A stretch of DNA of 64,000 nt from Marasmius tenuissimus (taxonomy: Eukaryota > Basidiomycota > Agaricomycetes > Agaricales > Marasmiaceae): assembly GCA_029532415.1 (NCBI GenBank), contig JAQOTA010000022.1, positions 124,001 through 188,000 on the forward strand. Direction: 5' to 3'. How positions within the stretch are numbered: position 1 is the first letter of the stretch; each line of letters opens with the position of its first letter. The notes beneath the pieces were generated by a model. The model ran no database searches, was not told the DNA's origin, and saw only the letters and a program-made list of their open reading frames with translations. Below, in pieces: positions 34,888 through 46,409 of this stretch. The translations under genes were made by a program, and so were the position numbers.

Positions 34888-35192
34888 GATGAAACCCAAG
34901 TATGTCCTTAATCGTGGCGAATCCCACCGAAATGGTACCAAGCACGGAGTTACAGGATGATGCCTGCAGGCAATATAAGCAACAAACTTTGAGGAAACAA
35001 AGGTGGAAGGTGAGGTGGTGGTGGTAGTGAACGTACTGACCGAAAACACGTTGCTCACTCAAATATAGCACCTCGTTGTGTCCAAACCTGTCCAAAGCCT
35101 TCGTGCCAGCCCAGGCAGGACTTGCCTCGTGCAGAGCACGACACAAAGGGAGTTTATTTGACGTCTCACACGTTCAGAGGTCCCGATCAGTA

Positions 35193-35262
35193 CCAGGCTC
35201 CTAGAACCAGCCACACTACGGTGAGGCCAGGCTCCCAAAGCCAGCCCAACGTAGGGTGAGGC
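35193..35262. repeat. Two tandem copies of a ~35-bp motif
   Basis: CCAGGCTCC..CCAGCC..CTACGGTGAGGC (35193-35227) is followed directly by CCAGGCTCCC..CCAGCC..CGTAGGGTGAGGC (35227-35262). The second copy and the following ~80 bp have an inverted partner near 37606-37732. Confidence 0.75.
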
Positions 35263-35601
35263 ATTTGGTTCGCAGTGGGTGTACGGGGGAGAGTAACCGT
35301 AATCAGTATTATGTTTCAAATCTAATGGACCAATCAGATTATTATTATTAGGAGATACATCCCATGTTTGGACCCCGCAGGATACTGGGACCTGTTGTAC
35401 ATTTACTACTACGTGCCTACCGAATGTACAACAGCGTGTGCAGAACGACACCAGTACGAAGAAGCCATTTTACGGGCAACAACTCATGGTATGGTCGTAA
35501 GCACACGAATCGAGCCCTGTAGCCCCTTCCTATCTGCACGCTTTCATCATTTCTTGCTCTTCTGTTGTAGGGTGGTCTTTTGTACCGTTCATGCATAAAG
35601 A

Positions 35602-35847
35602 TTATTTCAACCACGGGGATTGTGTTTCTCGTGATGTTGCATGAACTAGTCGGGCCTTGGGGAGGGAGAACAGGTATTTGTAATACCTCAGAGCAAGAAT
35701 CAACCGTCTAGCGTGTATGGGAAGGATGCCAGTCTCGGTATATAAGAATGGTGTTTCTGAGCGTGAGTGGACACCGAGCACTCGGCGGAGGTAGGGCTTT
35801 TGGATATCTTTCAGAGAGGCGAGGGCTGTCCTGTTAATGTCGACCAC
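35602..35847 (-). mobile_element. Reverse-transcriptase C-terminal fragment (retroelement remnant)
   Basis: The minus strand encodes DIQKPYLRRVLGVHSRSETP, LYTETGILPIHARRLILALR and YYKYLFSLPKARLVHA. This resembles the region after the polymerase domain in basidiomycete retrotransposon proteins (pattern LxxIQxxYLRRxLGLxxRS, then FTETGxxPLRxRRLxLAL). It is an isolated 82-codon frame; I found no polymerase catalytic motif nearby. The assignment rests on pattern memory, without a search. Confidence 0.5.
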
Positions 35848-36329
35848 TATATCTCACCCAAACGTTAGGTGGGGGTCGACACGAGCCTGGTATAACCATC
35901 GCGCTGCTGTATAAGGTAATGATCCTACCATCTTTCTATGCCGAATGTCGCAGCGCTAGCGCTCTTTCCGTTACTGGCACGTTTTTAATAGTGGGCAGTG
36001 AAGAACAATTTCCGGAGATGTGTCTAGGTAGTAGGCATCTCCCTCCTCCGGCTCCGTAACAGATCCGTAGATTTGGAAATCGGGGACAAGTATGAGACTC
36101 ATAGGTGTAGACTCAGCGCACAGTTTCATATCCGAGGCAAGAGTTCATCAAAATCTATGCCTTCTGGGTCGGCGAGAGGCTTGAAAGGTCCCGGTCAGCC
36201 TTTGGAACGGGAGCACCTGGTTGTCTGACCGCATTGGACCGGTTTTCTTGAGGTAGTGTTCAGTAACCCGGCGATCGAGAGCCGTTTCACGTTGGAGCAC
36301 GCTGTTTTGTACAGTAGTTCGACGCCAGC

Positions 36330-36445
36330 GACAGACCCCAAAAAAACCGAAATCGAAATCGAAAATCGAAAGTCGGGGCTCAAAATCGAAAGTGATGGAT
36401 GAATTTCGATACTTTCGATTTCCTCTCTCCGCTTTCGATTTCCTT
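36330..36445. repeat. GAAATCGAAA-type short repeats, left arm
   Basis: Repeated ATCGAAA/TTTCGAT words fill this stretch (AAACCGAAATCGAAATCGAA, then AAAATCGAAAGTGATGG). The reverse complement resembles 37251-37400, including the flanking CGACGCCAGCGACA side, so the two form an inverted pair about 0.8 kb apart. Confidence 0.7.
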
Positions 36446-37250
36446 CCCAACCTTTGTCCGCGGACCACCATCATGTGTCTATGTCATGTCGGAGGCGCAA
36501 CTCCGTCTTGTGTCGTGTCTCTATAGCCGGGTAATATGTATTATAATCTCAATCTAGCCCATCCAAGTTCAACAACTCTCTTCCCTTGGATTGGTACACT
36601 CCATTTTCTTCTTTGTATGCCTACTATCGTGGGCCTACAAGTGTTTGGCACAGTATATGTCCCTCAGCTTGAACTGAGCGCTAAGTGCTCCACATTGTAC
36701 TATTGCAAATTTCCAGAAAAGCTATCATCAATGTAATGTATCTTTACGAAATAGCAAGGTTTAACGCCTTATAAGGTCCTTGAATAACCCTTTTTCGGTA
36801 CGCTTTTCATGCTTGAATGGCCTGAAAAGGTCCTTTCAATGGCATTATAAGCCGACACCCCTTCAATAATGTCACCTGTAAATTTACGACATACGCCGCA
36901 CGCTATGTGCTGTAGAGTCCTACTACTTTCAAATTGGGATTGGTTCCTAGCGCAGTGTTGATATCAACTCGAGTTTGGTGGGAGTAGAATGAAAAAAAGG
37001 ATTGTTCTAACTACGATACAAGCTCGGCTTCAGGCTATAGTATTACTAGTAGTGGAATGAACAAGGAAACGGTATTGGAGTAGATAAGTTAACGGGTCTG
37101 CCCGCACACACGGGTAGGTGGGGAAGAAAAGGACTGCCCAACAGTCTCAGCTACACCTTTATATGAGGGGCTGGTCTATTGTCCGCCAAATATGGTATAG
37201 AATGCTATCTGAATACGGCACACCAAGCGAAGCGGACGGAGAACTACAGC

Positions 37251-37400
37251 AATGAAATCGAAAGTGCCGACGGAAATCGAAAGTCAGAGAAAAAACTCCT
37301 CGCTTTCGATTTTGACGTCACTTTCGATCTCACTTTCGATTTTCGATTTCGGTTTTCGATTTCGATTTTTGTTGTCGCTCGTGTCGAAGCTCTCGTTTTG
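37251..37400. repeat. GAAATCGAAA-type short repeats, right arm
   Basis: GAAATCGAAAGTGCCGACGG opens the array and TTTTCGATTTCGATTTTTGT closes it; between them TTTCGATTTT words recur about every 10-15 bp. It is the inverted partner of 36330-36445. Confidence 0.7.
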
Positions 37401-37605
37401 TATCCGCCGTCTTTGCAGTTATCGGGTAAAGCATCAAGCGTCTTCGTTGTCATAGGTACCAGGCGACTCGACATGCGGTACTCGAAGTATGTGGTAGATG
37501 GTGTTCAGAGTAAAGGGGGATCGACTACAGTGTTCAATATCTGGCCTTTGATTAAGAACTTGAAGAGTAGGGGGTTCGCCTCAGTCGTAGGGTGAAGCGA
37601 CCCCC

Positions 37606-37732
37606 ACACTTCTCTTGATCTGATTGGACGACAAATTTGAAACATAATACATATTACTCATATCCTCCCCTCCACCCATCCGTACTCAGTCCAACGAGCC
37701 TCACCCTACACCGGCTGGCTTTGGGAGCCTGG
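37606..37732. repeat. Inverted partner of the 35.2-35.34 kb segment
   Basis: ATCTGATTGGACGACAAATT..GAAACATAATAC through GGCTTTGGGAGCCTGG is the reverse complement, with substitutions and indels, of 35227-35340. The pair encloses 2.3 kb that includes the retroelement scrap and the GAAATCGAAA arrays, so they may be the long terminal inverted repeats of one element. Confidence 0.65.
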
Positions 37733-38159
37733 GCAACTACAGGCTGTATGAAGACGGCCGCATCAAGGAGAACATATATACAGCACATCACCCACACGAG
37801 ATGCCCGCAAGCTGATGTGGCAAACGCGTTTGAAAACAGAGCCAGAAACACCTGATATGGTCTCCTGCAAAGCAGAAGGTAGCTCGCCTTCCTTGGAGCA
37901 ACGAGGCCCTATGAGGACAGTGACTATGAAGATCTGAGTGAGATCACAAACGTCAGGGAGGTCCGAGTGGCCGTTGTTCCTTTCCGACGCTCTTCTGAAA
38001 CCCTGTCAGCTAACCATCCCCATGGCCGGAGTTTCCAGTGCCACGAGCAACGATGTCTTGGTTGCCTCTGGGTCTGGGCGGAGAATCCGGCTCAGGCCGT
38101 CCGTGTTGTACATGTCTTTGATATGTATACAAGTCAGTCTTGACCAATAGCGTGACGTA

Positions 38160-39047
38160 TCACGTCTTCAACACCTCTTCTCGTTCTAGAACTGACTTTT
38201 CCAGTTTGATCAATATGGTCGTGCGAGAAGGATACTGAGCGTTCGGTGTGTTGTGTGCTGTCACTCTGGCGGGCTACATCAACAGACGCGTTGTCAGCTG
38301 CATTGGCTTTGGACGACGGAATAAGACACACGAAGCATAACCCATCAAGAACAGCTTCAACAATTCCGGCTGTGAACGAAGAGCAACTCAATTGCGAGAG
38401 GTCTCTAGGAACAGATATGTGTCGTTCGATGAGGGGGTCGTTGTCAATGATCATATCTGTGTCATTTAAGAGTCAACAAAACAACGAGTGATACAAAACA
38501 ACAAAAAAGAGTAGAGGTTCAAATATCAAATCAGGAACAACGAAACTGAGGCGAAGAAGGATAAAAACAAGAAGGCAACGCACATTCATCGGCGTTCTCG
38601 ACACTCTTCTCAATCGCGTCCGCTGGCTTTCCAAACACTGCGCGCCATATGTGCGTATGAATAAACATAAGAGCTGGGAGGAGCCGTATCTCTCGTTTGG
38701 GTGCCTTTGAAGACGATTCTGCTCGCCAGACCGTGATCTCGAGGACTCGCGAGCCGACGCGGTAGCCCAAGGTGTTCAATCTAGATTGAGAGTCGTTCGG
38801 GTGGGAAACGCATATGAGAGTACGAGGTGAAGACGTACCGTCTCTCAAGGTCATTGATCCCGGTTACACGACTCTGCGTGTATTGCACGATTTCTGCGAA
38901 GAGGAAGCTAAAAGCTGATCCAGAGACATCCGTTACACGAGTCTTGTTGAGATTTCTGTCAAGAATACTAGGTCTCGGGAGGCGAGGAACGTTTGAAGAG
39001 ACGTGCTCGATAGACGAGGCAGTGGAAAGAACTGAGAGACGGGACAT
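38160..39047 (-). CDS. TRS31: TRAPP complex subunit TRAPPC5/Trs31
   Basis: This is a Bet3-fold subunit of the TRAPP tethering complex, acting in ER-Golgi traffic and Rab activation. Spliced segments in order: an N-terminal Ser-rich region with LPRPSILDRNLNKTR, VSGSAFSFLFAEIVQYTQSR, LNTLGYRVGSRVLEITVWRA, EIRLLPALMFIHTHIWRAVF, GKPADAIEKSVENADEYMII, DNDPLIERHISVPRDLSQLS and CSSFTAGIVEAVLDGLCF. The last exon gives PARVTAHNTP, then PSRTTILIKLEKSVLEREEV and the stop. These match the Trs31 family along its length. Four exons are needed; the last acceptor is GATGTAG before PARV. About 220 residues, normal for the family. It is convergent with nothing close by. Confidence 0.92.
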
Positions 39048-39315
39048 GATGGCTGTGTGCTTTGTGGGTCCACTTGCGCGTCACAGTGACAATGTGACAT
39101 AATTTCTTTTGTCTTTCTCTTTCCTCTTGACCGAGATTGGAGATTCCGCCTGCCCAGATTACACCATAGTCGAACAGATTCTATTCGCTCGATACCTTAG
39201 TAGCGACAAATATAGAGCATACATAGTCGTAAATACGAATGCATAGAAGATACATTAACTCTCCGAGTCCATTCGGACTTTCATGACCACATCTCACAAT
39301 CTCCGGTCGGTAAAA

Positions 39316-41447
39316 TCAAACACCGAGCTTCATAGCAGCATCCCAGAACCCTCTCTCCAGATCAGTACATCGTTTCCATACATTCAGCCAGTCTTCCAGT
39401 CGAGCGGGCGAAGGAGGGTCTTTCTCCGCATGTGCTTCTATCGTCTCTGCAGATTGATTGTCAGAACCATGCTCGTCGCTCAACAAAAGAGACATAACAA
39501 ACCTAATCCTACTCTCACAGCGTTTTGATACATCTCCCCAGAGTAGTCTTCTATCCAGGTCCGATACTGATTTCTTTCCAGTTGTATCTTGGAACCAGGC
39601 TCACCCGCCTGCCTCTTTAGCCAAAGACCTACTTCGCCGTACCCTAGCAGACAGGCAAGGACGGCCATGAGAAGCTTCGTCGAGTCACCTGAGAAATCGT
39701 GTCAAGCCCCTGTAATCGGAGCGGGACTACTCTCACATACCTTCCAACCCGATTGTTAACAGGTACCCTCCGTATCCTGTCGTCGCAATACCTTCCTCTG
39801 CGTTGTCAAGATCTTCGACGGAGATCCCAAACTTGGCGGACATGCTCTTGTGGGTCTCGAGTTCAGCCAGGATGTTGAGAATGACTTGTGTCGCCGAGGA
39901 GATTTGTGGGTATCCGGTTGATTTCGCCGCAAGGAGTCTGGGAGTCGGACGTCAGAAACATCCCCATAAGAGAGCTCGAACTCACCCATGAGCACGAGCG
40001 TAGTACTTAAGGTAGATATAGTCCTGTCTTCATTGGTTACCTTGTCAGGCAGACCGTTCGCGTCGAAAAAGAAAGATCTAGCGCACTTGATGAAGTACGC
40101 AAAACACTCGTTCGGGAGGACACCTTCGCCCAGTAACTTCACGAACTTGTGTTCCACAAAATGTTTCCAGGCTCCTATCGAGCTCTCTATCAGCATCCTT
40201 GTGAGTGGATAAGGGTTGTCAAGGGATTTCCTAGGTCAGGAAAAATATATCAGCCTCGAGCCGGGTTTCAAGTGTAGAATTCAACTCACGCTGGTACGCA
40301 AGACACCCTGAGGCCATGAAGGTGGTTCAAAGGTCCGTTCCCGTGTCCAATCCCCGGAGCATCCTCTATACCACGGTGGGTGTAGACGGTCGCTTCTCTT
40401 ACGGCCTGCTTCACTGTACACAGTCAACAAACAGTGTTCTTGACCAAATTACCGGCGTCAAAACACTCACAGTCCAGTCCTTGTGCGAGTCCCGAAGCGA
40501 CAGCTGCACTTAGTGTGCATCCCGTCCCGTGCGTACTGGTGGTCGATATATGAGGCCTAGCAAAGATAGTGGTTTCTCCCTTTTTGTTTGTGAGTATGTC
40601 CACCACAATGCGTTGGTCCGACTTCGACAGGCTCCTGCCTATTTGGAGGATCTCCATGTTCTCCCCGAATAACCCATCTCTAACAACCTGAACATTGGAG
40701 TGTCGAGATGAGAACTCCTCCACGTCAGCGAGAGTGGCCGTTATATGCCCACCCTTGAGCAAAACGGCCGTTGAGCCAAGAGATAATAACTCTTCAGCCG
40801 CACGGAGCATTCCCTCCAGCGATGATATTTCCTCATTACGACCCGAATGGCCGAGCAGGAGCTCCGCTTCCGATTTATTGGGCGTAACGAGAGCAGCCAG
40901 AGGGAACAGCTCTTCGATAAGCACTTTCACAGCGTCGGGATGCAGTAGTGTATGCCCTGACGTAGACACACAAACTGGATCACATACGAGACCTGGTAGT
41001 GGGTCTCCATCTCGAGAACGCGACTTGAGAGCCCGTACCACCGCGCGTGCGTTTTCTGCATCTAAGAGCATCCCAGTCTTAAACGCTTTGATGTCGATGT
41101 CATCTAGTACTGATTTGATCTAGCAGCATCGACCAAAAAACTCGTGTAAGAGTTGTCGTCAAGACCAGTAAAAAGTCCGATAGAAGACTGAACTTGATCT
41201 TCGACAAAACTAGGTGGGACTGGGTGAACGTTTTGAACTCCGGTTGTGTTCTGGGCGGTGAGAGCGGTGAGGACACTCGTTCCGTAGCATCCGTGCGCTG
41301 CGAATGTTTTTAGGTCGGCCTGGGAAGTCTACTTCAGAATATTGACAGGCGGAAGACAAGATCGAGGCAGGTCACTTGAATTCCGGCTCCTCCGCTACAG
41401 TCAGAGCCAGCGATCGTTAGAACCGCAGGCTGGGCTTTTCTGGACAT
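39316..41447 (-). CDS. THI20: Bifunctional HMP/HMP-P kinase and TenA-type thiaminase II (THI20-like)
   Basis: This enzyme makes and salvages the pyrimidine half of thiamine. The N-terminal ThiD-type kinase has AVLTIAGSDCSGGAGIQ, ADLKTFAAHGCYGTSVLTAL, DIDIKAFKTGML, VCDPVCVSTSGHTLLHPDA (usually DPVMVSTSGH; Met is Cys here), LVTPNKSEAELLLG, AVLLKGGH and the anion-hole/catalytic STHGTGCTLSAAVASGLAQG. The C-terminal TenA domain has YPLTRMLIESSIGAWKHFVE, LPNECFAYFIKQDYIYLKYY, ARAHGLLAAKS, LLGYGEVGLWL, YRTWIEDYSGEMYQNAV and a final WLNVWKRCTDLERGFWDAAM. The TGA is at 39316-39318. The fusion of ThiD and TenA is normal for fungal Thi20/21/22. Many introns; the start ATG at 41447 directly precedes the SDCSGG motif region. 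Confidence 0.92.
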
Positions 41448-41589
41448 GGAGGATACAGATAAGGACAAGAGCGGAATGATGCCGAGGACTATTGTTTGTC
41501 TTCCACGCGATTGACAAACAACGCGACTGGGTCATCGAAAAATAATCTTTGACCCTGACACCCACAAGCATCCACAGATCTGCCTCACT

Positions 41590-42471
41590 ATGAGCTCCTC
41601 CTCCGATTCTTCACGCAGTCCATCACCTGCTCCTGCTAAAAGCAAAGGCAAATCGAAAGGAAAGAAGGCTACGGAGAGGCCAGAGGAACAAGACCTGAAC
41701 TGGGCTTACGCACCTCCTCCCACTTTCAAACTGGTCAAGGATGTTCACGATTCTGAGGATTGGGACTGGGAAGCGCTCAATGAAGATAAAGGGCTGGAGC
41801 TGTGGTTGATTCGCGTTCCAGAAGGTGTACGTCCTACGTTTTTAACTATCTTCACACCTATTCTAATATTCATTTCGCAATCGTAGGTGCAGCCTAAACA
41901 CCTGAATAATGTCTCGATACAGCTACCCTCATCCTCAGCAAGTAGCTCGAAGGTCGGGGAAATCTCTCGAAAACGAGGAAGTTATGACATACATGAATAC
42001 CGGGACGATGCGATACATCAGTCCAAACTTGGTGAAGAAATCAAGAACATAACTTGTGTACTTCCGAAGAGAAAGGGGAAGGGTGAAATGCGTTTGGGTG
42101 TGTTCCAACTTCTTATAGCTATCTTGCTCGTACTGGTCTCTGATGTTTTTGTAGCACCGAGACCGATAGCTCGTCGCCTGGTTGTCTCTGCTCAAGAAGT
42201 GACCGCAACGCCTCCAGAAGAAACAGATCCCACTCTCGAACAACAAAATCCAAAACGATTTTCATACCCCAAAAACTTGCTCAAACATAAGTTCATGCCC
42301 TATGGGTCGCGTTCTCACCTACAGTCACCCTCAGAAGACGTCGAGATGGACGTTGAGGTGCCTCAGACCCAAGAAAAGGAGAAGGAAAAATCGAAAAAGA
42401 AGCGCAAGGAACCGACAGACGATTCGGCCAGCCCTCGAAAGTCCAATAAGAAGACGAAGGTGGCGAAGTAA
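41590..42471 (+). CDS. RPA34: RNA polymerase I subunit RPA34-like
   Basis: This is a probable homologue of the Rpa34.5/PAF49 subunit, which works with Rpa49 in Pol I elongation. Visible features: a Ser/Lys-rich N-terminus (SPAPAKSKGKSKGKK), WAYAPPPTFKLVKDV, KGLELWLIRVPEGVQPKHLN, GEEIKNITCVLPKRKGKGEM, PRPIARRLVVSAQEV, FSYPKNLLKHKFMPYGS and a Lys/Glu-rich tail ending KKTKVAK. ELWLIRxP followed by a small beta domain and a basic tail is the RPA34 layout. Three exons; introns start near 41825 (GTACGT) and after MRL near 42095 (GTGTGT). The family is poorly conserved, so the call is moderate. It starts 142 bp from the divergent THI20-like gene. Confidence 0.68.
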
Positions 42472-43244
42472 AGGAACAGTGAGTGGTGTTCAAACGCTGC
42501 CCACACATAACTTGATCTCACAGGTCAGACAGGCTCTGACCCGGAAATGTTTCAGGACTCGGAGTTAGCGGTCGCCGCCTTGAGATATCATTTTTGGACC
42601 TCGTTCTCCTCTATTGGTTTGCAGATTTGGATCGAATAGCCCCGTCTCAGTATCTTGAACCATACCTATATACTAGCTAACTGACGGTATGATAGGTTCA
42701 TGTGGCATGGTCTGGAGATATTCAATCTGAGGCTACCGTATCATGCTTGAATGAGACTGCGCCCTGAATGTATCCCTGGTCACCATTGTGCACGAAGCTG
42801 GAAGTAAATACGAAAAATGTGCTACGACCCGCGGGCCGGTTTGTGAATCGCCACACAGGGACAATGGGCATTGACGCGTGGGAATAACGCCCGACGCGTG
42901 ACTTCGTCACGCATTTCAGGCTCTGCTTCCAACCACGACCGCGTCGGACCTGTTCCTAAATTATTCCACTAATCTCCTCATCCTCAACCTATATTTCGTC
43001 GTAAGGCGACTTATATTGACCTTATCCTCTCTTACACGACTCAATTCGTCGCGGAAGCCGCCTCTTTCTTGGATCCATATTTCAGCTCAGCTGTAACTCC
43101 GGACTGGTCGTGAACTCATCTTCTACTGGTATTTGCGGTCATCAAAACGTTCAAAAGCACAAATTCTGGATACTTGAACCGAATCGCTGCTTTGTCTCTA
43201 CCGTAGACCTGGTGTCGTGAAGAACTGGCGATATCCGGGGAACG
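42472..43244. other. Intergenic region upstream of ADA3
   Basis: No coding exon is supported. The second half is AT- and pyrimidine-rich and should hold the promoter and leader of the ADA3-like gene. Confidence 0.45.
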
Positions 43245-46200
43245 ATGCTCCATCCATTCCCTCCTCCACGGGCTCCTCCTCTTCTCACGCAACCACTTAG
43301 CAAGGATGTACCTCCCATAGAAGAGCTGGAAGCGCTCTACTCAGAGTTGAAAGCTCTCAAACAACGGAGCTACGATCGCGCGAAGAAGGCAGAGTCCGAT
43401 GCGAAGATTGTGGAAGAGAGCTTTCGGAAAATGAAGGAGAGGGAACGCGAGAAGGGGAAAGGCAAAGAGAGGCTGGAGGATCCATGGGCGAAAGATCGAG
43501 ACCGAGATAGGGAGAGAGACCGACAGAAGGAGCGAAGGGAAAGACGCGGTTCGAGTGTTTCTGTGACGCTCACGGACGGAGGTTCTTCTCATAAGAGAGC
43601 GGGCAGCAATGTCAGTGGGCATGGTGACAGGATAGAGAAGGTTAAGAAGGAACGAGATTGTGAGTTTGACTCATCTCTCTGGGATGCCTACAGCACAGCA
43701 AGGCTGAACCAGTTCCTCAAGATACCCCCTCACCATCGGACATAACCTCTGTGCGACAGCGACTGGCTAATAGTGGTGCAAGTGGTTCACCGTCGACCAA
43801 GGGTTCCTATGATCATAAAAGGTAAGCTCGTACGTTTGTCAAGAGCGATCGCGGACTGACGGTCACGACCCGCTTTACGCTTGCCCAATCATAGCTCGGA
43901 GGAGAAGAAGAAGAAGAAGAAACGGAAAAGAGATGAGGGGAGTGATGTCGAACCTGGTGAGTTGCTCACTCTTTGTGTCCTTCCTCCGTTACGATCTATA
44001 TGCTTTCCTACTCCACCGTATCACTCGTGATACCCCCCAACCATGCATTTCGATTGCTACACTATCTTAATCCAACTATAATCTCTTTTCCGCCTACATT
44101 AGACTTCATTACTAACGGTTTCCCCTCTGTTATCCTTGCACTACCTATGATTCCGTTTGCGGCCCTCTCGATGCTTGAACCTGCACTGTATGCTGGTCAA
44201 TGCACACTCCCCACGGGCCTCTCTGGACTATTTAATGGCCACCACCACAACTGCGTTGTTCGCGTCATGCGACTCGAACTGGACGATTACTACCTCGCAG
44301 AGCCCTCACATGCCAAATCTGCCAAGGCTGGAGCTGGGACGAGCGCTAACTCGGTACGCTCGTACTTTTCGTCATCTTGCATTGTCTAATTCCCTTGCCC
44401 CAGTCCGCGTCACATTACCCGTCAATATCTCACTCGAATTCTTCTAATGCACATGGTCACTCCAGTAAAGCTTCTATCTCGATACCAAAGACTTTCCCCG
44501 GGTCTGCAACACCCAGTGCAAGTGTCCCCCCTCAAACTAAGGTATAGATTAAACACCGTCCTTTCAATCACTGCATGTTCTGAAACAATCGATGTAGAAC
44601 CTACCGGACTTCTCTCTACCCGTTTCAACCGCATTAGAACCCCTACTTCCAGCGAGACCATCGCCCACACCTATCCAAAAGCACTATTCTGCTATCGCTG
44701 CGGAATTAGCCGCATCATCCTCATCAGACTCGTCCTCCCCTAACCTCCCCGAACCATCGTCACCGTCACCTTCCTCTTCCTCTCAGCCATCTGGCTCTTC
44801 ATCCTCGTCGCAACCATGGGCAAATGTAATACCTCAACCCCGACACCCTCATCTACCCAAGTATGAACCGATACTCCACGGCCCGCCCTCGTCACATCCC
44901 GCACACCCCCTCCATTCCCTCGATGTGCACGATGATTTCAGCAAGTTAAAACCACCCGCACAAATCCTCGTAAACACTTTCTACGGCAGTGTAGAGCCTT
45001 GGGTACGATCTATCAAGGAAGAAGACATCGGTCTCCTCGAATGGGAAGGAGACGTCATCGAACCCTTCATTATGCCCAAGCTTGGGCGATGGTACGAAAG
45101 TGTTTGGGAGGACCTCGATAACGGGATACCGCCCCAGACGCCTGAAGTGAAGGGGAATAAGAATTGGGATCCACATAACACGAGTTTCGCTGCTCCGATT
45201 CCGCAGTGGGATCCCTCGACGTTGAAGGATGATGATTTGCAGAATGAGAGGAGGGGACATGGGCCGTTGACGGAGAGGTTGATATCGGCGCTTATGCCGA
45301 TAGAGGGTGCGATGGCGAGCTGGAAAGGTGAGGGTTTTTTGGTTTTGTGCAACGCGTGGACGTGCTTGATTAACGTTGTCTATTTATAGGTGTCAAAGCA
45401 GCGGAGGATGCTATGGAAGGTCGGCCTGGCGGGAGCGGTGCTGCTGCATCGAAGCGAGAGAGGGTGGTGAGCGTGGAGGACCTAGAGACAAGGATACGGG
45501 ATACTATGAGAGCATACGGACTGTTGGGTCCTCGCGAAACCAACGGACCCGATGAGCGACCCGTCACAACGAACGCCAGTGGGATGGTGAGCGCAGGGTC
45601 TTGCTCTGGAGATAAAAGACTGACATTATCCTTATCACTCATAGCCTGATTACTCTGAGAAGGTTGATGATCCGATAGCCACCGCCCTAAGGCATGCTCA
45701 AGCGGAGCTGCGCACCGTCTCGGCCACAAACCGTGCGCGCAAGCTGCGGCTTGCGGCCATCGCCAGAGACCGACTAGGTTATCAAGAGTACCTCGACGGG
45801 AGAGATGCTCTCGACAAGAACATCAATCTCTGTTATGCGAAGCTACAGAAACGGGACTCTGGGCAGACTAAAGGGCGGAAAAAGGGCAAAAAGGATAAGG
45901 ACAAGGAAAGAGGCGATTCAGTCTCTTTATCGCTCAACGGTATGTCAGCTAGCGTTGGAGGAACCCCGGCTCCGAACGCTAATGGCATCGATGGCGAGCC
46001 ACCACCACCTTGTCCTGCCGCCCTTGGGTTGGGACCAGACCCTGAGACACATCACCTTGTCGTTACGGAGCAGTTGAAGACTCTGATCGACACTCGGCGG
46101 AAATGGGTCGACGAGGTTGGTGCAGTTTTCGACGACATGGAAAGGAAAACTCCCGGACGAGTATGGGGGATACCCCAAAGTAGCGTGTTTGAAGGGTTAG

Positions 46201-46409
46201 AAGCTGAAGTGCAGGAGATATTAAAGGAGCGTCTCGGATTGTTGAATAAGCACGAAGCCGAGAACGGGCCAGCGGTCAATGGGCATAGTGGTGTCAACGG
46301 GATCACCAAAATGGACGGGATTGTAGAGACTGGAAGTGCGAAAAGAAGTCATTTCGGGTCAAAGGGGAAGGAGAGACAAGTGAGAGGTGATGAGATGGAT
46401 GTCGGATAA
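43245..46409 (+). CDS. ADA3: SAGA/ADA histone acetyltransferase subunit ADA3 (Ngg1-like)
   Basis: This is an adaptor subunit of the Gcn5 acetyltransferase module. The N-terminus has a charged coiled coil (IEELEALYSELKALKQRSYD, then RDRDRERDRQKERRERRG). The C-terminal ADA3 domain is clear: HGPLTERLISALMPI, AMEGRPGGSGAAASKRERVV, VEDLETRIRDTMRAYGLLG, DYSEKVDDPIATALRHAQAE, LRLAAIARDRLGYQEYLDGR, ALDKNINLCYAKLQKRD, CPAALGLGPDPETHHLVV, LIDTRRKWVDEVGAVFDD, ERKTPGRVWGIP and SSVFEGLEAEVQEILKE. A poly-Lys block (EEKKKKKKRKRDEG) lies near 43910. The middle of the gene (about 43980-44900) is Ser/Pro-rich and its splicing was not resolved. The stop is at 46407-46409. Confidence 0.88.

Larger units (their letters stand above)
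34888..38159. other. Repeat-rich intergenic region
   Basis: No intact gene is seen in 3.3 kb. It contains a retroelement scrap, mirror-arranged GAAATCGAAA repeats and a 35-bp motif in both orientations (listed separately). It probably grew by element insertion between NACHT copy D and the TRAPPC5 gene. Confidence 0.6.

Noticed and set aside
34888..35058. Start of NACHT copy D at the upstream ATG (35058)
   Set aside because: The extra 57 residues (MSNVFSVSTFTTTTTSPSTF..) have no counterpart in the paralogues, whose Asn/Gly-rich N-terminus begins right at the start. The ATG at 34887 fits better.
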